57,272 nucleotides of DNA from Amycolatopsis sacchari (GCF_900114035.1 NZ_FORP01000034.1:1-57272), one strand, 5' to 3'; numbered from the stretch's first letter, positions 1 through 11,407 are shown. Notes: a model not told the origin generated them from the sequence alone. Made by a program: numbers and translations.

Positions 1-56
1 ATCAACGCCCACTGCTCATCCGACAACAACCGAAACCGCGACACACCCGGAAGCAT
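1..56 (-). CDS. IS5-family transposase, N-terminal fragment (3' end outside window)
   Basis: Reading leftwards from an ATG at 56, the peptide begins MLPGVSRFRLLSDEQWALI. This is the characteristic opening of the DUF4096-type helix-turn-helix region of IS5-family transposases in Streptomyces, Amycolatopsis and relatives. Only 18 codons are visible, so the DDE catalytic residues cannot be inspected. The product would cut and join IS ends. Its position next to a terminal-repeat-like sequence at 57-92 supports the call. Confidence 0.7.
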   Translation of the reverse strand, partial: MLPGVSRFRLLSDEQWAL

Positions 57-92
57 CCCAGCCAACAACCGAAATCATTGTCAGACACGCCC
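1..92 (-). mobile_element. IS5-family insertion sequence, right part only (cut by window edge)
   Basis: The minus strand carries the start of a transposase (1-56). Outside it lies an end sequence reading GGGCGTGTCTGACAATGAT, typical of the terminal inverted repeat of actinobacterial IS5/IS427-type elements. The repeat appears to end at 92 and abuts CTAG/TA, a usual target for this group. The other end is outside the window, so the element's length and intactness cannot be judged. Confidence 0.7.
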
Positions 93-521
93 TAGGCCGA
101 GCGGGCCCGACGAGCGACGGCCGCCGGCGGCGAGCGGCCGGGCGAGGGGCAGTGCGGCCGGCGGGCACGCGCCCGGGCTTGGGGGCAGGCCGAGGGCGGA
201 CGGCTGGCCCTGCCAACGGCGGAAGGCGAGGACGAGGCGACCGGGGGTGTTCCCTCAGTCCGCGCCTGCCGCCAGGTCAGGGGGATGGCGAGGGGCGTCG
301 AACAGACGCCCCTCGCACTGCTGTCGGGAGCCAGCCAAAGCCACCACAGCAGCCGCGCCCGTGCATCAGGCGCCCACAACGCCCTGCCGAAGCACCACCA
401 GCCCCCGACGCCGCGCCCAGTCCCAGCGCCGCCCCCCAGCCCAGCGCAACGCCCAGCCCCCAGCGCCGCGCCCAGCCGCCAGCTCCAGCCCAGCCCCCAG
501 CACCGCGCCCAACCCCCGGCC
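93..521. other. GC/C-rich low-complexity spacer
   Basis: No convincing gene is visible between the IS end and the ycaQ-like gene. Roughly 395-520 is a C-rich run built from CCCAGC-like words. It opens long proline/alanine-rich frames that look like composition artefacts. A strong hairpin lies at 288-316. Confidence 0.6.
288..316. terminator. Perfect 12-bp hairpin
   Basis: GCGAGGGGCGTC (288-299), a 5-nt loop, then GACGCCCCTCGC (305-316). There is no U-tract on either side. It lies about 200 nt downstream of the ycaQ-like stop and could be a factor-independent terminator of the GC-rich actinobacterial kind. Confidence 0.4.
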
Positions 522-1724
522 TCACACCCGCCGGAGTACCGGTGCCAGATCACCCCGCTCCCCGACCGCCACGCCGTCCAGTGACAGCCACTCCGCCATC
601 AGCCGCAGCTCCGCCATCAGCTCGCCCGCCACGTGGACCTCGTCCACGTCCGGCTCGGCGAAGGCGCCCTGCACCCGCAGCACCCCCGCCTCCCGGTCGG
701 CCTTCAGGTCCACCCTCGCCACCAGCTCACCGTCCAGCAGGAACGGGAACACGTAGTACCCATAGACCCGCTTCGGCTCCGGCACGTAGATCTCGATGCG
801 GTACGTGAACCCGAACAGCCGCTCCGTCCGCGCGCGCTCCCAGACCAGCGGGTCGAACGGGCACAGCAGCGCCCGCCCGACGACCTTCCTCGGCATCCGC
901 GCCCCCGCGAACCGGTACGCCTGCGGCCGCCACTCCCGCACCCGCACCGGCTCCAGCACCCCGGACTCCACCAGCTCCCCCACCGCCTGCTTCATCACTT
1001 CCGGGCCCAGCCGGTAGTAGTCCCGCAGATCGGTCTCCGTCGCGACCCCCAGCGCCGCCGCCGAGCGGGCGACCAGCTCCCGCGCCCCCTCCTCCGGCCC
1101 GACCCGCCGCGCCAGCACCTCCGGCGGCACCACCCGCTCCGTCAGGTCGTACAACCGCTCGAACGACCGGCGCGTCCCCGTGGTCAGCTGCCCCATCCCG
1201 AACAGCCACTCGCAGACCTTCTTGACCTCCGACCGGTCCCACCACGGCCCCTGCCTGCGGCGCGACTCCCCCACGACCTCACGCTCGATGGCACCGGCAC
1301 CGATCGGCCCCTGCTCCTTCACCACCGCGAGGATGTCCTCGACCAGCGAAGGCGACTCGTCGACCAGCCGCGCGTAGTGCCGCCACCACCCCGCCCGCTT
1401 CGCCCCCGAGCGCAGCAGCGGCCAGTCCTCCACCGGGATCAGGCTCGCCTCGTGCGCCCACGTCTCGACCAGCATCCGCGGCTTCCGCGCGCTGTGCGAC
1501 CACGCCGCCTCGTCGATGAGCGCCTGGTCGTACGCCCCCAGCCGCGAGAACAGCGGCGCGTAGTGCGCCCGCACCGCGACGTTCACCGAGTCCAGCTGGA
1601 TCAGCTGCACGCGCGACAGCACCCGGCGGAGGTGCCTGCGCGTGGCGACCTCGGGCCGGGGATCGGCGAAGCCCTGTGCGGCCAGCGCGACCCGCCGCGC
1701 CACCGCGTTGCTCATCGTGTCCAT
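522..1724 (-). CDS. Winged-helix DNA glycosylase, YcaQ/AlkX family
   Basis: This 400-residue protein belongs to the HTH_42 (DUF1006) family. Members such as E. coli YcaQ and the Streptomyces azinomycin-resistance enzyme unhook interstrand crosslinks and excise alkylated purines. The N-terminal segment holds the family signature, with QLD at residues 43-45 (the Q-hydrophobic-D motif of the YcaQ branch, versus QxQ in the AZL branch), followed by SVNV and RAHYAPLFSRLG. Several winged-helix modules fill the rest. The last codons run into C-rich spacer DNA. The start could also be the ATG at 1715; neither has a clear ribosome-binding site. Substrate range is not readable from sequence. Confidence 0.8.
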   Translation of the reverse strand: MDTMSNAVARRVALAAQGFADPRPEVATRRHLRRVLSRVQLIQLDSVNVAVRAHYAPLFSRLGAYDQALIDEAAWSHSARKPRMLVETWAHEASLIPVEDWPLLRSGAKRAGWWRHYARLVDESPSLVEDILAVVKEQGPIGAGAIEREVVGESRRRQGPWWDRSEVKKVCEWLFGMGQLTTGTRRSFERLYDLTERVVPPEVLARRVGPEEGARELVARSAAALGVATETDLRDYYRLGPEVMKQAVGELVESGVLEPVRVREWRPQAYRFAGARMPRKVVGRALLCPFDPLVWERARTERLFGFTYRIEIYVPEPKRVYGYYVFPFLLDGELVARVDLKADREAGVLRVQGAFAEPDVDEVHVAGELMAELRLMAEWLSLDGVAVGERGDLAPVLRRV

Positions 1725-1780
1725 CGGGAGTCATCGTGCCAGCACCCACCGACAAAAACCGGGTCGCTAGTGTCCGGGCC

Positions 1781-2338
1781 ATGCCAGAAGCCGCAGTCCG
1801 CGCTGCCGTGCCCGAGGACGCTCCGGAGATCGCCCGCATCCAGCTCGTCACGTGGCGCACCGCCTACGCCGACCTGCTCGGCGAGCAGGCGCTGGCCGAG
1901 CTCGAAACGACCGCCGAGCAGCAGTGGGCCGAGGCGATCGCGCACCCCGCCACCACGGTCTACGTCGCCACCGAGGGTGTCCACACCGTCGGCTTCTGCG
2001 TGGCCGGGCCCGCGCCCGAGGAGGAGGTCGCGAGCGCCTCGGGCGAACTGCCCGAGGACGCCGGGCGCACCGGGCTGATCGCCACCATCCTGGTGGAACC
2101 GCGGTGGGGCCGCCGGGGACACGGCGGCCGCCTCCTGCACAGCGCCGCGCAGGGGCTGCGCCGTCAGCAGAAGGACCGCGGGATCAGCTGGGTCGCCGAG
2201 TCCGACTCGGCGTCACTTTCCTTCTTCCGCCGCGCCGGCTGGCGTCCGGACGGCACCGTGCGCACCCTCGACACCGGCGAGCGCAGGCTGCGCGAGGTCC
2301 GCCTGACCGGTCAGCTCGACATCGAGCTTGTCGGCTGA
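1781..2338 (+). CDS. GNAT-family N-acetyltransferase
   Basis: A 185-residue single-domain acetyltransferase that would move an acetyl group from acetyl-CoA to an unknown amine. Visible marks are the N-terminal VRAAVPEDAPEIARIQ strand-helix, the substrate-side WRTAYADLL segment, and the acetyl-CoA loop in ILVEPRWGRRGHGGRLL (R/Q-x-x-G-x-G/A type). The ATG at 1781 is chosen because the family alignment begins there; the open frame upstream is longer. The 3' end overlaps the convergent GT87 gene by 126 nt. Confidence 0.8.
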   Translation: MPEAAVRAAVPEDAPEIARIQLVTWRTAYADLLGEQALAELETTAEQQWAEAIAHPATTVYVATEGVHTVGFCVAGPAPEEEVASASGELPEDAGRTGLIATILVEPRWGRRGHGGRLLHSAAQGLRRQQKDRGISWVAESDSASLSFFRRAGWRPDGTVRTLDTGERRLREVRLTGQLDIELVG

Positions 2339-3544
2339 CCCGCGCCCGCGGCGGCCGAGGTACCACCGCACGGTCATCACGATCAGGAAGATCACCGCGA
2401 GGAGCTGGTAGCTGGAGCCCGCGACCTTCTGCGCGAAGCTCCAGATCTGGTACTCCAGCGGGACCTGGTAGTGCGGCGCGAGCCAGAGCACCACGACCCC
2501 CACCCAGCCGGAGAACAGCAGCCAGAACCGGTGCTGCTGGTAGCCCTTGATCATGATCAGGGCCGCCGTCGGCAGCGCCAGCACCCAGTGGTGCGACCAG
2601 GAGATCGGCGAGACGAGCAGCACGCCCGTCGCGTTGACGCCCAGCGCCATGGCCAGGTCACCGTCGTCGAGCGCGCGGCGGGTGCCCAGCCAGGTCATCA
2701 CCACGACGGCCAGCACGCCGAGCCCGCCGGCGATCGTGAGCGTCGTGCCGCCGAGGCCGAGCTTCTCCAGGCTGGAGGTCACGGACTCGTTGGCGTGGAT
2801 CGGGCCGATGTTCATGCTGCTCGCGTGGAACACGCGGTCGGTCCAGTACTGCCACGAGTCACCCGGGTTGAGCGCGAACGCGATCGCGGTGCACACGCAG
2901 AAGCTGACGAAGCTCGTGACCACCGCGCGGTAGTCCTTGCGCAGCAGGAACAGCAGCACGAACCCGGCCGGGGTCAGCTTGATCGCGGCCGCGATGCCGA
3001 TCAGCGCGCCCCGCGGCCACTTCGGGTTCGGCCACAGGCAGTCGACCGCCACCAGCATCATCAGCAGGACGTTGATCTGGCCCCAGAAGATCGTGTTCGC
3101 GACCGGGTGCGCGACGACCAGCACGCACGCGCCGGCGGTGACCATCCACGGCTTCGCGAGCAGGCCCTTCAGCTCGGGCGAGACCTTGCGGTAGGCCAGC
3201 AGGATCGGGAACAGCGCCAGGCAGGTCGCGGCGGTGAGCAGCGGGTAGCCGACGGGCGGCGGGACGATCGCCAGCGGCACGAACACCACGGCCGAGAACG
3301 GCGGGTACGTGTAGGGCAGCGCGCCGCCGATCGAGGACACCGGCAGCTGCGTGTAGATCGAGTGCCCCTTGAGGAAGGTGTCCGCGCCGAGCCGGTAGAT
3401 GTCGACGTCGGTGGGCCACTTCCGGATACCGTGCGCGTAGTAGGCGAGCGCGCAGAACAGGCCGAGCGCCAGCAGCAGCTGCAGGGCGAGCCGCACCCGT
3501 GCGGCGGTACTCCCGTGCCTCCAGGTCGAGACCACTGAATTCAA
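2213..3544 (-). CDS. GT87-family mannosyltransferase, polyprenol-phosphate-mannose dependent (DUF2029)
   Basis: A 443-residue integral membrane protein with about ten hydrophobic helices. Residues near 47-85 carry the family motif DVDIYR...LPYTYPPFSA, including the catalytic-type Asp in the first periplasmic loop. GT-C enzymes of this family (PimE and relatives) add alpha-1,2-mannose from polyprenyl-phosphomannose to cell-envelope lipids or glycans. The start used is TTG at 3544, 6 nt after GGGAGAAG; GTG at 3535 is the alternative. The C-terminus extends 126 nt into the opposite-strand GNAT gene. The GtrA-like gene just upstream, also linked to lipid-sugar metabolism, fits this role. The acceptor is unknown. 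Confidence 0.8.
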   Translation of the reverse strand: MNSVVSTWRHGSTAARVRLALQLLLALGLFCALAYYAHGIRKWPTDVDIYRLGADTFLKGHSIYTQLPVSSIGGALPYTYPPFSAVVFVPLAIVPPPVGYPLLTAATCLALFPILLAYRKVSPELKGLLAKPWMVTAGACVLVVAHPVANTIFWGQINVLLMMLVAVDCLWPNPKWPRGALIGIAAAIKLTPAGFVLLFLLRKDYRAVVTSFVSFCVCTAIAFALNPGDSWQYWTDRVFHASSMNIGPIHANESVTSSLEKLGLGGTTLTIAGGLGVLAVVVMTWLGTRRALDDGDLAMALGVNATGVLLVSPISWSHHWVLALPTAALIMIKGYQQHRFWLLFSGWVGVVVLWLAPHYQVPLEYQIWSFAQKVAGSSYQLLAVIFLIVMTVRWYLGRRGRGSADKLDVELTGQADLAQPALAGVEGAHGAVRTPAGAAEEGK

Positions 3545-3607
3545 AACGCTTCTCCCAGGTGCCTAAGCCACGAGAAGTATCCCGGCATACAGACGCGGCG
3601 GCTCCTA

Positions 3608-4102
3608 TCATGGTTGCCCGCGTGTCGCGACCTTCGAGCGGGTCCCCTCTCGGGCGCCGGAGAAGACGAACCAGCGCAGCGAGCAGTACATGAACACCGC
3701 CTCGGCGGCCCCGGCGAGCACGCGCGCGACGTGGTATTCCACGCCCAGCGCGGCCAGGCCGGCACCGATGCCGAGGATGCACCCGAAGTAGTTCACGGCG
3801 ACGACCAGGACGTAACGCAGCGTCTGCCCGCCGAGCGGCGCGTGGGAGCGGAAGTTCAGCGTCCGGTTGAGCACGAACGCCAGCCCGAACGCGGTCGCGT
3901 AGCCGATCGTGATGCCCAGCGGCAGCGGCAGCCCGAGCACCGAGGTGGCGATCGTGAGCAACGCGAGGTCCACCCCGAACGTCATCCCGTTGATGAGGGC
4001 GAAACCCACGAGGCTCGGCGGGACGGGCACCGGCAGCGGGCGCACGATCGCGGCGCACAGGGCGGCGAACCGGGCGGGCGGGGCGGGAGGTCCGTCGGGC
4101 AC
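3608..4102 (-). CDS. GtrA-family membrane protein
   Basis: A 164-residue protein with four predicted helices and GtrA-family features: FALINGMTFGVDLALL in helix 1, GYATAFGLAFVLNRTLNFRS between helices 2 and 3, and NYFGCILGIG in helix 3. GtrA-like proteins are thought to move or handle polyprenyl-phosphate-linked sugars. It lies 63 nt upstream of the GT87 gene on the same strand, so joint work on lipid-linked sugars is plausible. The start is GTG at 4102. The C-terminus is short, basic and not conserved. Confidence 0.8.
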   Translation of the reverse strand: MPDGPPAPPARFAALCAAIVRPLPVPVPPSLVGFALINGMTFGVDLALLTIATSVLGLPLPLGITIGYATAFGLAFVLNRTLNFRSHAPLGGQTLRYVLVVAVNYFGCILGIGAGLAALGVEYHVARVLAGAAEAVFMYCSLRWFVFSGAREGTRSKVATRGQP

Positions 4103-4291
4103 GCGGCCAGGTTCCCAGCGGCGGGTGACCGGGAGGTTGCCATGCGGTGGTCAGCAGGGTGCGAAGAGTAGGGTGAACCCCCCTGTGCACCCGATCGTGG
4201 TGCGGTTGACTGGGTTCCACCACGAAACGGAGTGGCCCGTCTCACCGATCAGGGGAGTGGGCCCATCCGTCAGGAGACCTCGGGAGGCGCT

Positions 4292-4816
4292 GTGCTCGGC
4301 TGGTTCTTCCTGACGCTCGGGGTCGCCTTCGGCTCGGCGCTGATCCCGGTGATCAGCATCGAGGTGTTCGTACTGGGGCTGATGTCCAGCGAGCCCGGCG
4401 CGCAGTGGTTCCTCGTGGGCGCGGCCGTCGCGATCGGGCAGATCGCCGGGAAGCTGCTCTACTACCTGGCCGCGCGCGGCTCGATCAAGCTGCCGCCGGT
4501 GCTGCACGACCGGCTGCACCGCCAGCGCCCGCCCAGCAGGCGGCGCGACCGCTGGCACGCGCGGACGAAGTGGTTGCGCGGCAAGGTGGAGGCCCTGCGC
4601 GAGCGCTGCCACCGGCACCCGTTCTGGATGACGGGCACGTACGGGGTCAGCTCGGTCATCGGGCTGCCGCCGTTCATGGCGACCACCGTGCTCGCCGGGC
4701 TGGCCGACATGCGCCTGTCCACGTTCCTGACCGCGGGGCTGGCGGGGCGGTTCGTCCGGTACAGCGTGCTGGCCGCGTGCCCCGCGCTGTTCGCGTCCTG
4801 GGCGCACCTCAGCTGA
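4292..4816 (+). CDS. VTT/SNARE-associated-like (DedA-related) membrane protein
   Basis: A 174-residue membrane protein. Hydrophobic segments at its start (LGWFFLTLGVAFGSALIPVI) and middle, and the re-entrant-type GLPPFMATTVLAGLADM motif, resemble the VTT domain of DedA-like lipid flippases or scramblases. A basic loop separates the two halves. GTG at 4292 is chosen because GGGAGG lies just upstream. An in-frame ATG at 4232 would add 20 hydrophilic residues. It faces GtrA divergently and converges on the next gene with a 3-nt gap. Lipid substrate unknown. Confidence 0.65.
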   Translation: MLGWFFLTLGVAFGSALIPVISIEVFVLGLMSSEPGAQWFLVGAAVAIGQIAGKLLYYLAARGSIKLPPVLHDRLHRQRPPSRRRDRWHARTKWLRGKVEALRERCHRHPFWMTGTYGVSSVIGLPPFMATTVLAGLADMRLSTFLTAGLAGRFVRYSVLAACPALFASWAHLS

Positions 4817-4819
4817 ACA

Positions 4820-7373
<2,554 letters not shown>

Positions 7374-7395
7374 GAAGTCCCTAACTCCTCCAGCG

Positions 7396-7438
7396 CGCGA
7401 ATGGCCCGCTCGAGACGCGCTCGAACGGGCCATTCGCG
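7396..7438 (-). terminator. 13-bp hairpin between pnp and pepR
   Basis: CGCGAATGGCCCG (7396-7408) pairs perfectly with CGGGCCATTCGCG (7426-7438) across a 17-nt loop that could itself pair. It starts about 12 nt after the pnp stop and ends 22 nt before the pepR start. No U-run follows, so it may be a weak terminator, an RNA-processing site or a 3'-stabilising structure. Confidence 0.55.
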
Positions 7439-7450
7439 AAAGGGGAAACC

Positions 7451-9688
7451 CTACTTGGCTTCGGCCTTGTCCTCGGCCTTGTCGCCCGCCTTCTCGTCCT
7501 CTTCCTTGACGAGGACCAGGCTGATCTTGCCGCGGTTGTCGATGTCGGCGATCTCGACGCGGAGCTTGTCGCCCACGTTGACCACGTCCTCGACCTTGCC
7601 GATGCGCTTGCCGTTGCCCAGCTTCGAGATGTGGATCAGGCCGTCCTTGCCCGGCAGCAGCGAGACGAACGCGCCGAACGCGGCCGTCTTCACCACGGTG
7701 CCGAGGAACCGCTCGCCCACCTTCGGCAGCTGCGGGTTGGCGATGGCGTTGATCTTGCTGATCGCGGCCTCCGCCGACGGGCCGTCGGCCGCGCCCACGT
7801 AGATCGTGCCGTCGTCCTCGATGGAGATGTCGGCGCCGGTCTCCTCGGTGATCGAGTTGATCATCTTGCCCTTCGGGCCGATGACCTCGCCGATCTTGTC
7901 GACCGGGATCTTCACGCTGGTGACGCGCGGCGCGTACGGGCTCATCTCGTCCGGCCCGTCGATCGCCTCGAGCATGACCTCGAGCACCGTCAGCCGGGCG
8001 TCCTTGGCCTGCTTCAGCGCGGCGGCGAGCACCTCGGAGGGGATGCCGTCGAGCTTGGTGTCCAGCTGCAGCGCGGTGATGATGTCGCGGGTGCCGGCGA
8101 CCTTGAAGTCCATGTCGCCGAACGCGTCCTCGGCGCCGAGGATGTCGGTCAGCGCGACGTAGCGCGTCTCGCCGTCGACCTCGTCGGACACCAGGCCCAT
8201 CGCGATGCCCGCGACCGGCGCCTTCAGCGGCACGCCCGCGTTGTACAGGCCCATTGTCGAGGCGCAGACCGAGCCCATCGAGGTGGACCCGTTGGAGCCC
8301 AGCGCCTCCGACACCTGGCGGATGGCGTACGGGAACTCGTCACGCTTCGGCAGCACCGGCACCAGCGCCCGCTCGGCGAGCGCGCCGTGCCCGATCTCGC
8401 GCCGCTTCGGCGAGCCGACGCGGCCCGTCTCCCCGGTGGAGAACGGCGGGAAGTTGTAGTGGTGCAGGTAGCGCTTCGTGGTCTCCGGGGACAGCGAGTC
8501 GATCTGCTGCTCCATGCGGAGCATGTTCAGCGTGGTGACGCCCAGGATCTGGGTCTCACCGCGCTCGAACAGCGCCGAGCCGTGGGCCCGCGGCACGATG
8601 CCGACCTCGGCCGACAGGCTGCGGATGTCGGTGACGCCGCGGCCGTCGATGCGGACCTTGTCACGCAGGATCCGCTGGCGGATCAGCTTCTTGGTCAGCG
8701 CGCGGAACGCGGCGCCGATCTCCTTCTCGCGGCCCTCGAAGGCCTCGCCCTCGCCGAGCCCGACCTTCTCCAGCACCGCGGCCTTGACCTCGTCGGTCGC
8801 GTTCTCGCGCTCCTGCTTGCCCGCGATGGTCAGCGCGCGGGACAGGTCCTCGGTCGCGATCGCGGCGACGGCGTCGTACGCGTCCTGCTGGTACGCCGGG
8901 AACACCGGGAAGTCACCGGTCGGCTTGGCGGCCACGTCGGCGAGCTTCTGCTGCGCCTCGCACAGCACCCGGATGAACGGCTTGGCCGCGTCCAGGCCCT
9001 GGGCGACGGTCTCCTCGTCCGGCGCCGTGGCACCGGCGGCGACCAGGTCGAGCGTCTGCTCGGTGCCCTCGGCCTCGACCATCATGATCGCGACATCGTC
9101 ACCGACCACACGGCCCGCGACGACCATGTTGAAGGTGGCCTTCTCCAGCTGGGTCCACGTCGGGAACGCGACCCACTGGCCCTCGATCAGCGCGACGCGG
9201 ACGCCGCCGATCGGGCCCGAGAACGGCAGGCCGCCGATCTGGGTGGACGCGGACGCGGCGTTGATCGCCAGCACGTCGTACGGGTCCTCGGGGTGCAGGC
9301 TCTGCACCGTGACGACGACCTGGATCTCGTTGCGGAGACCGTCGGCGAAGGACGGGCGCAGCGGCCGGTCGATCAGCCGCGCGGTCAGGATCGCGTCCGT
9401 GGAGGGACGGCCCTCGCGGCGGAAGAACGCGCCGGGGATGCGGCCCGCGGCGTACATGCGCTCCTCGACGTCCACGGTGAGCGGGAAGAAGTCGAAGTGC
9501 TCCTTCGGCTGCTTCGACGCCGTGGTGGCGGACAGGAGCATGGTCTCCTCGTCCAGGTAGGCCACGACGGCGCCGGCGGCCTGGCGGGCCAGGCGCCCGG
9601 TCTCGAACCGGATGGTGCGGGTGCCGAACCGGCCGTTGTCGATGACGGCTTCGGTCTCGTGCACCTGGTTGCCGACTGCGTCGGTCAT
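7451..9688 (-). CDS. pnp: Polynucleotide phosphorylase
   Basis: PNPase degrades RNA phosphorolytically from the 3' end and can add tails; in actinobacteria the protein has also been called guanosine pentaphosphate synthetase (GpsI). The 745-residue chain has two RNase PH domains, a helical linker, a KH domain ([20 protein letters not shown], GxxG loop) and an S1 domain near the C-terminus ([20 protein letters not shown]), then an acidic/lysine-rich tail. Active-site features include the SMGSVCAS loop and [10 protein letters not shown] with its metal-binding aspartates. ATG at 9688 has GAGGAG upstream; an extended frame reaching 9865 is rejected. It follows rpsO, separated by hairpins. Confidence 0.97.
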   Translation of the reverse strand: MTDAVGNQVHETEAVIDNGRFGTRTIRFETGRLARQAAGAVVAYLDEETMLLSATTASKQPKEHFDFFPLTVDVEERMYAAGRIPGAFFRREGRPSTDAILTARLIDRPLRPSFADGLRNEIQVVVTVQSLHPEDPYDVLAINAASASTQIGGLPFSGPIGGVRVALIEGQWVAFPTWTQLEKATFNMVVAGRVVGDDVAIMMVEAEGTEQTLDLVAAGATAPDEETVAQGLDAAKPFIRVLCEAQQKLADVAAKPTGDFPVFPAYQQDAYDAVAAIATEDLSRALTIAGKQERENATDEVKAAVLEKVGLGEGEAFEGREKEIGAAFRALTKKLIRQRILRDKVRIDGRGVTDIRSLSAEVGIVPRAHGSALFERGETQILGVTTLNMLRMEQQIDSLSPETTKRYLHHYNFPPFSTGETGRVGSPKRREIGHGALAERALVPVLPKRDEFPYAIRQVSEALGSNGSTSMGSVCASTMGLYNAGVPLKAPVAGIAMGLVSDEVDGETRYVALTDILGAEDAFGDMDFKVAGTRDIITALQLDTKLDGIPSEVLAAALKQAKDARLTVLEVMLEAIDGPDEMSPYAPRVTSVKIPVDKIGEVIGPKGKMINSITEETGADISIEDDGTIYVGAADGPSAEAAISKINAIANPQLPKVGERFLGTVVKTAAFGAFVSLLPGKDGLIHISKLGNGKRIGKVEDVVNVGDKLRVEIADIDNRGKISLVLVKEEDEKAGDKAEDKAEAK

Positions 9689-9723
9689 GAGTTGTGTTTC
9701 TCCTCGTTCGTGCGGCGGGAAAC

Positions 9724-9745
9724 TCACCCCGCCCGTGCGGGGTGA
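9724..9745 (-). promoter_or_regulatory. 9-bp hairpin in the pnp leader
   Basis: TCACCCCGC (9724-9732), loop CCGT, GCGGGGTGA (9737-9745). It ends about 36 nt upstream of the pnp ATG. pnp leaders in other bacteria carry RNase-III-cleaved structures used for autocontrol; this stem is a candidate. Confidence 0.4.
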
Positions 9746-9867
9746 CGCCCGAGGAACGAGGCCGGTCTTCGATCGAAGCCACCGGGAGGCGTCCCGGAAG
9801 CCACTACCGAGGACCGGCGGGGAAGTCCTCGCGCGGTTCTCGCCTTGCCTCTTTGTTGCTGTCATGT

Positions 9868-9905
9868 GGCGAGGGGGAGCGACCGGGCGGCCGCTCCCCC
9901 TCGCC
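9868..9905 (-). promoter_or_regulatory. 14-bp rpsO-pnp intergenic hairpin
   Basis: GGCGAGGGGGAGCG (9868-9881) pairs perfectly with CGCTCCCCCTCGCC (9892-9905) around a 10-nt loop, 6 nt past the rpsO stop. No U-tract follows. In Streptomyces coelicolor the rpsO-pnp intergenic stem is an RNase III substrate, and this one is placed in the same way. It may also attenuate read-through. Confidence 0.6.
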
Positions 9906-9911
9906 AGTGCG

Positions 9912-10181
9912 CTATCGGCGGAGGCCGAGTCGCTGGATCAGCGACCGGTACCGTTCGATGTCCACCTTCGCCACGTAGTTGAGCAGCCGGCGGCGGCGGC
10001 CGACCAGCAGCAGCAGCCCGCGGCGCGAGTGGTGGTCGTGCTTGTGAGCCTTGAGGTGCTCGGTGAGGCCGATGATCCGCTTGGTCAGCAGGGCCACCTG
10101 GGCCTCGGGGGATCCGGTGTCCGAGTCGTGCAGACCGTACTCGGAGAGGATCGACTTCTTCTCTTCGGTGGACAGCGCCAC
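9912..10181 (-). CDS. rpsO: 30S ribosomal protein S15
   Basis: An 89-residue S15 that binds 16S rRNA helices 20-22 early in 30S assembly. The whole chain matches the family: [38 protein letters not shown] and the [21 protein letters not shown] end. The GTG start at 10181 is preceded by AAGGAG. It is upstream of pnp, the usual rpsO-pnp arrangement; the structured gap between them suggests post-transcriptional coupling. Confidence 0.97.
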   Translation of the reverse strand: MALSTEEKKSILSEYGLHDSDTGSPEAQVALLTKRIIGLTEHLKAHKHDHHSRRGLLLLVGRRRRLLNYVAKVDIERYRSLIQRLGLRR

Positions 10182-10292
10182 GCCGTGTTCTCCTTGGTTC
10201 TTCTCTGTGCCGTGCGGCCCGGACGCGGGTGCGCGCCGGGTGAGTCGGTCACGGCCGCCACGGACTGCAGCCGGACCCGGTGTTTCAGGGTA

Positions 10293-10811
10293 TCAGGCAG
10301 CCCCTCCCCCGGCCTGCCGGGACTCGAGGGGGAACCGGGCCACGATCGAGTAGCGCGAGCCGGAACCGGTGAGTTCGCTGCGCATCAGCACGGCCTCGAG
10401 TGCCGTCCACGGTTCGCTGACGTAACCCCCGAGCCGCTTCGGCAGCTCGGCCGGTACGTCACCCTCCGTGCGGGCGATCGTCAGGTGGGGCAGGTACGGC
10501 CGCTCGTCCCCGGCGCCCGCCGCGGTGGCCAGCTCCGTCAGGCCCTCGCTGTAGACCCCCAGGTACAGCACCCGGGAAAAAGCCCCGGCACCCTGGAGGC
10601 GCAGCGTCGGGGCGTGGTGCCCGGCGAGCGCCTTCGTCAGCCATTCTACCCGCTCGTCCGGATCGGCCTCGCCGTAGAAGCCGAGCGTCACGTGCCACTG
10701 CCTCGGCGGGACCCACCGCGGCGCGGTGACCTCCTCCTGGAGCGGCGCGAGGTGCGCCCGCAGCGACCGGACGACCTGGTCCGGCGGTAGCAGTGCCGAG
10801 AACAGCAGCAT
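10293..10811 (-). CDS. thpR: RNA 2',3'-cyclic phosphodiesterase / 2'-5' RNA ligase family
   Basis: A 172-residue 2H-phosphoesterase. The two catalytic histidine motifs are HVTLGF (about residues 40-45) and HLTIAR (about 108-113), each in the HxT/Sx form that defines the LigT/ThpR fold. Members open 2',3'-cyclic phosphates on RNA ends; ligase activity seen in vitro may not be physiological. It starts 6 nt after the HTH gene ends and is probably co-transcribed with it. Confidence 0.85.
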   Translation of the reverse strand: MLLFSALLPPDQVVRSLRAHLAPLQEEVTAPRWVPPRQWHVTLGFYGEADPDERVEWLTKALAGHHAPTLRLQGAGAFSRVLYLGVYSEGLTELATAAGAGDERPYLPHLTIARTEGDVPAELPKRLGGYVSEPWTALEAVLMRSELTGSGSRYSIVARFPLESRQAGGGAA

Positions 10812-10817
10812 GTCAGC

Positions 10818-11294
10818 TCACCCCTGCGCTCCGGCCCGGCGCAGCAGGTCCGCGATCGCCGGGAAGTCGTCGTCCAGGCGCTTCGCCGCCTCCGTGAGGT
10901 CCTCGTCCTCGGCGACCTCGCGCAGCGCGGCCAGCGCCATCCGGTCGTCCACCGCGGCGACCGGGATGTTGTCGCGGCCCACGGTGGGCCGCGCGTCCTT
11001 CACGTCCTCCAGCGCCGCCATCAGCGCGTCCTTGTGGCCGGCGGCGACCTCGGGGATCAGGCACTTGCGTTCGAGCATGATCATCCGGGCGAGCACGACG
11101 GGGTTGCCGATCTTCGCGCGGCGGCCGCTCATCACCTGGCTCAGCATGGGGGCGCTGATGCCCAGCACCTCCGCCAGGTAGGCCTGCGACACGTCGAAGG
11201 CCACGACGAGCCTGCGCACCCGGTCACCCAGCGGCTCGCCGTACCACTCGCGCTGCAGTGCGATGTTCCGCTGGACGATCTTCGAGTCCTCCAC
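10818..11294 (-). CDS. Helix-turn-helix DNA-binding protein, XRE-like
   Basis: A 158-residue protein. Residues about 30-60 (VSQAYLAEVLGISAPMLSQVMSGRRAKIGNP) form a lambda-repressor-type HTH, and the remainder is helical with an acidic segment. The start is GTG at 11294, with GGGGAG about ten bases upstream; a frame extending to 11675 is an artefact antisense to ribF. It sits between ribF and thpR. Targets are unknown; regulating this RNA-metabolism operon is only a suggestion. Confidence 0.7.
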   Translation of the reverse strand: MEDSKIVQRNIALQREWYGEPLGDRVRRLVVAFDVSQAYLAEVLGISAPMLSQVMSGRRAKIGNPVVLARMIMLERKCLIPEVAAGHKDALMAALEDVKDARPTVGRDNIPVAAVDDRMALAALREVAEDEDLTEAAKRLDDDFPAIADLLRRAGAQG

Positions 11295-11407
11295 GCTGCC
11301 AGTACTCCCCTTTGCTCCCCTGTGCCGCGCCCGGCGGGCGCAGGAGCATTTTGCCAGGCGCGGCGCCGGCGCGGACGGGGTTTGGCGCAGCGATTCGCGA
11401 ACGCGAC

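Noticed and set aside
152..808. Long proline/arginine-rich open frames on the plus strand near the left end
   Set aside because: They arise from C-rich spacer DNA and the antisense of the ycaQ-like gene; no family resemblance or start signal.
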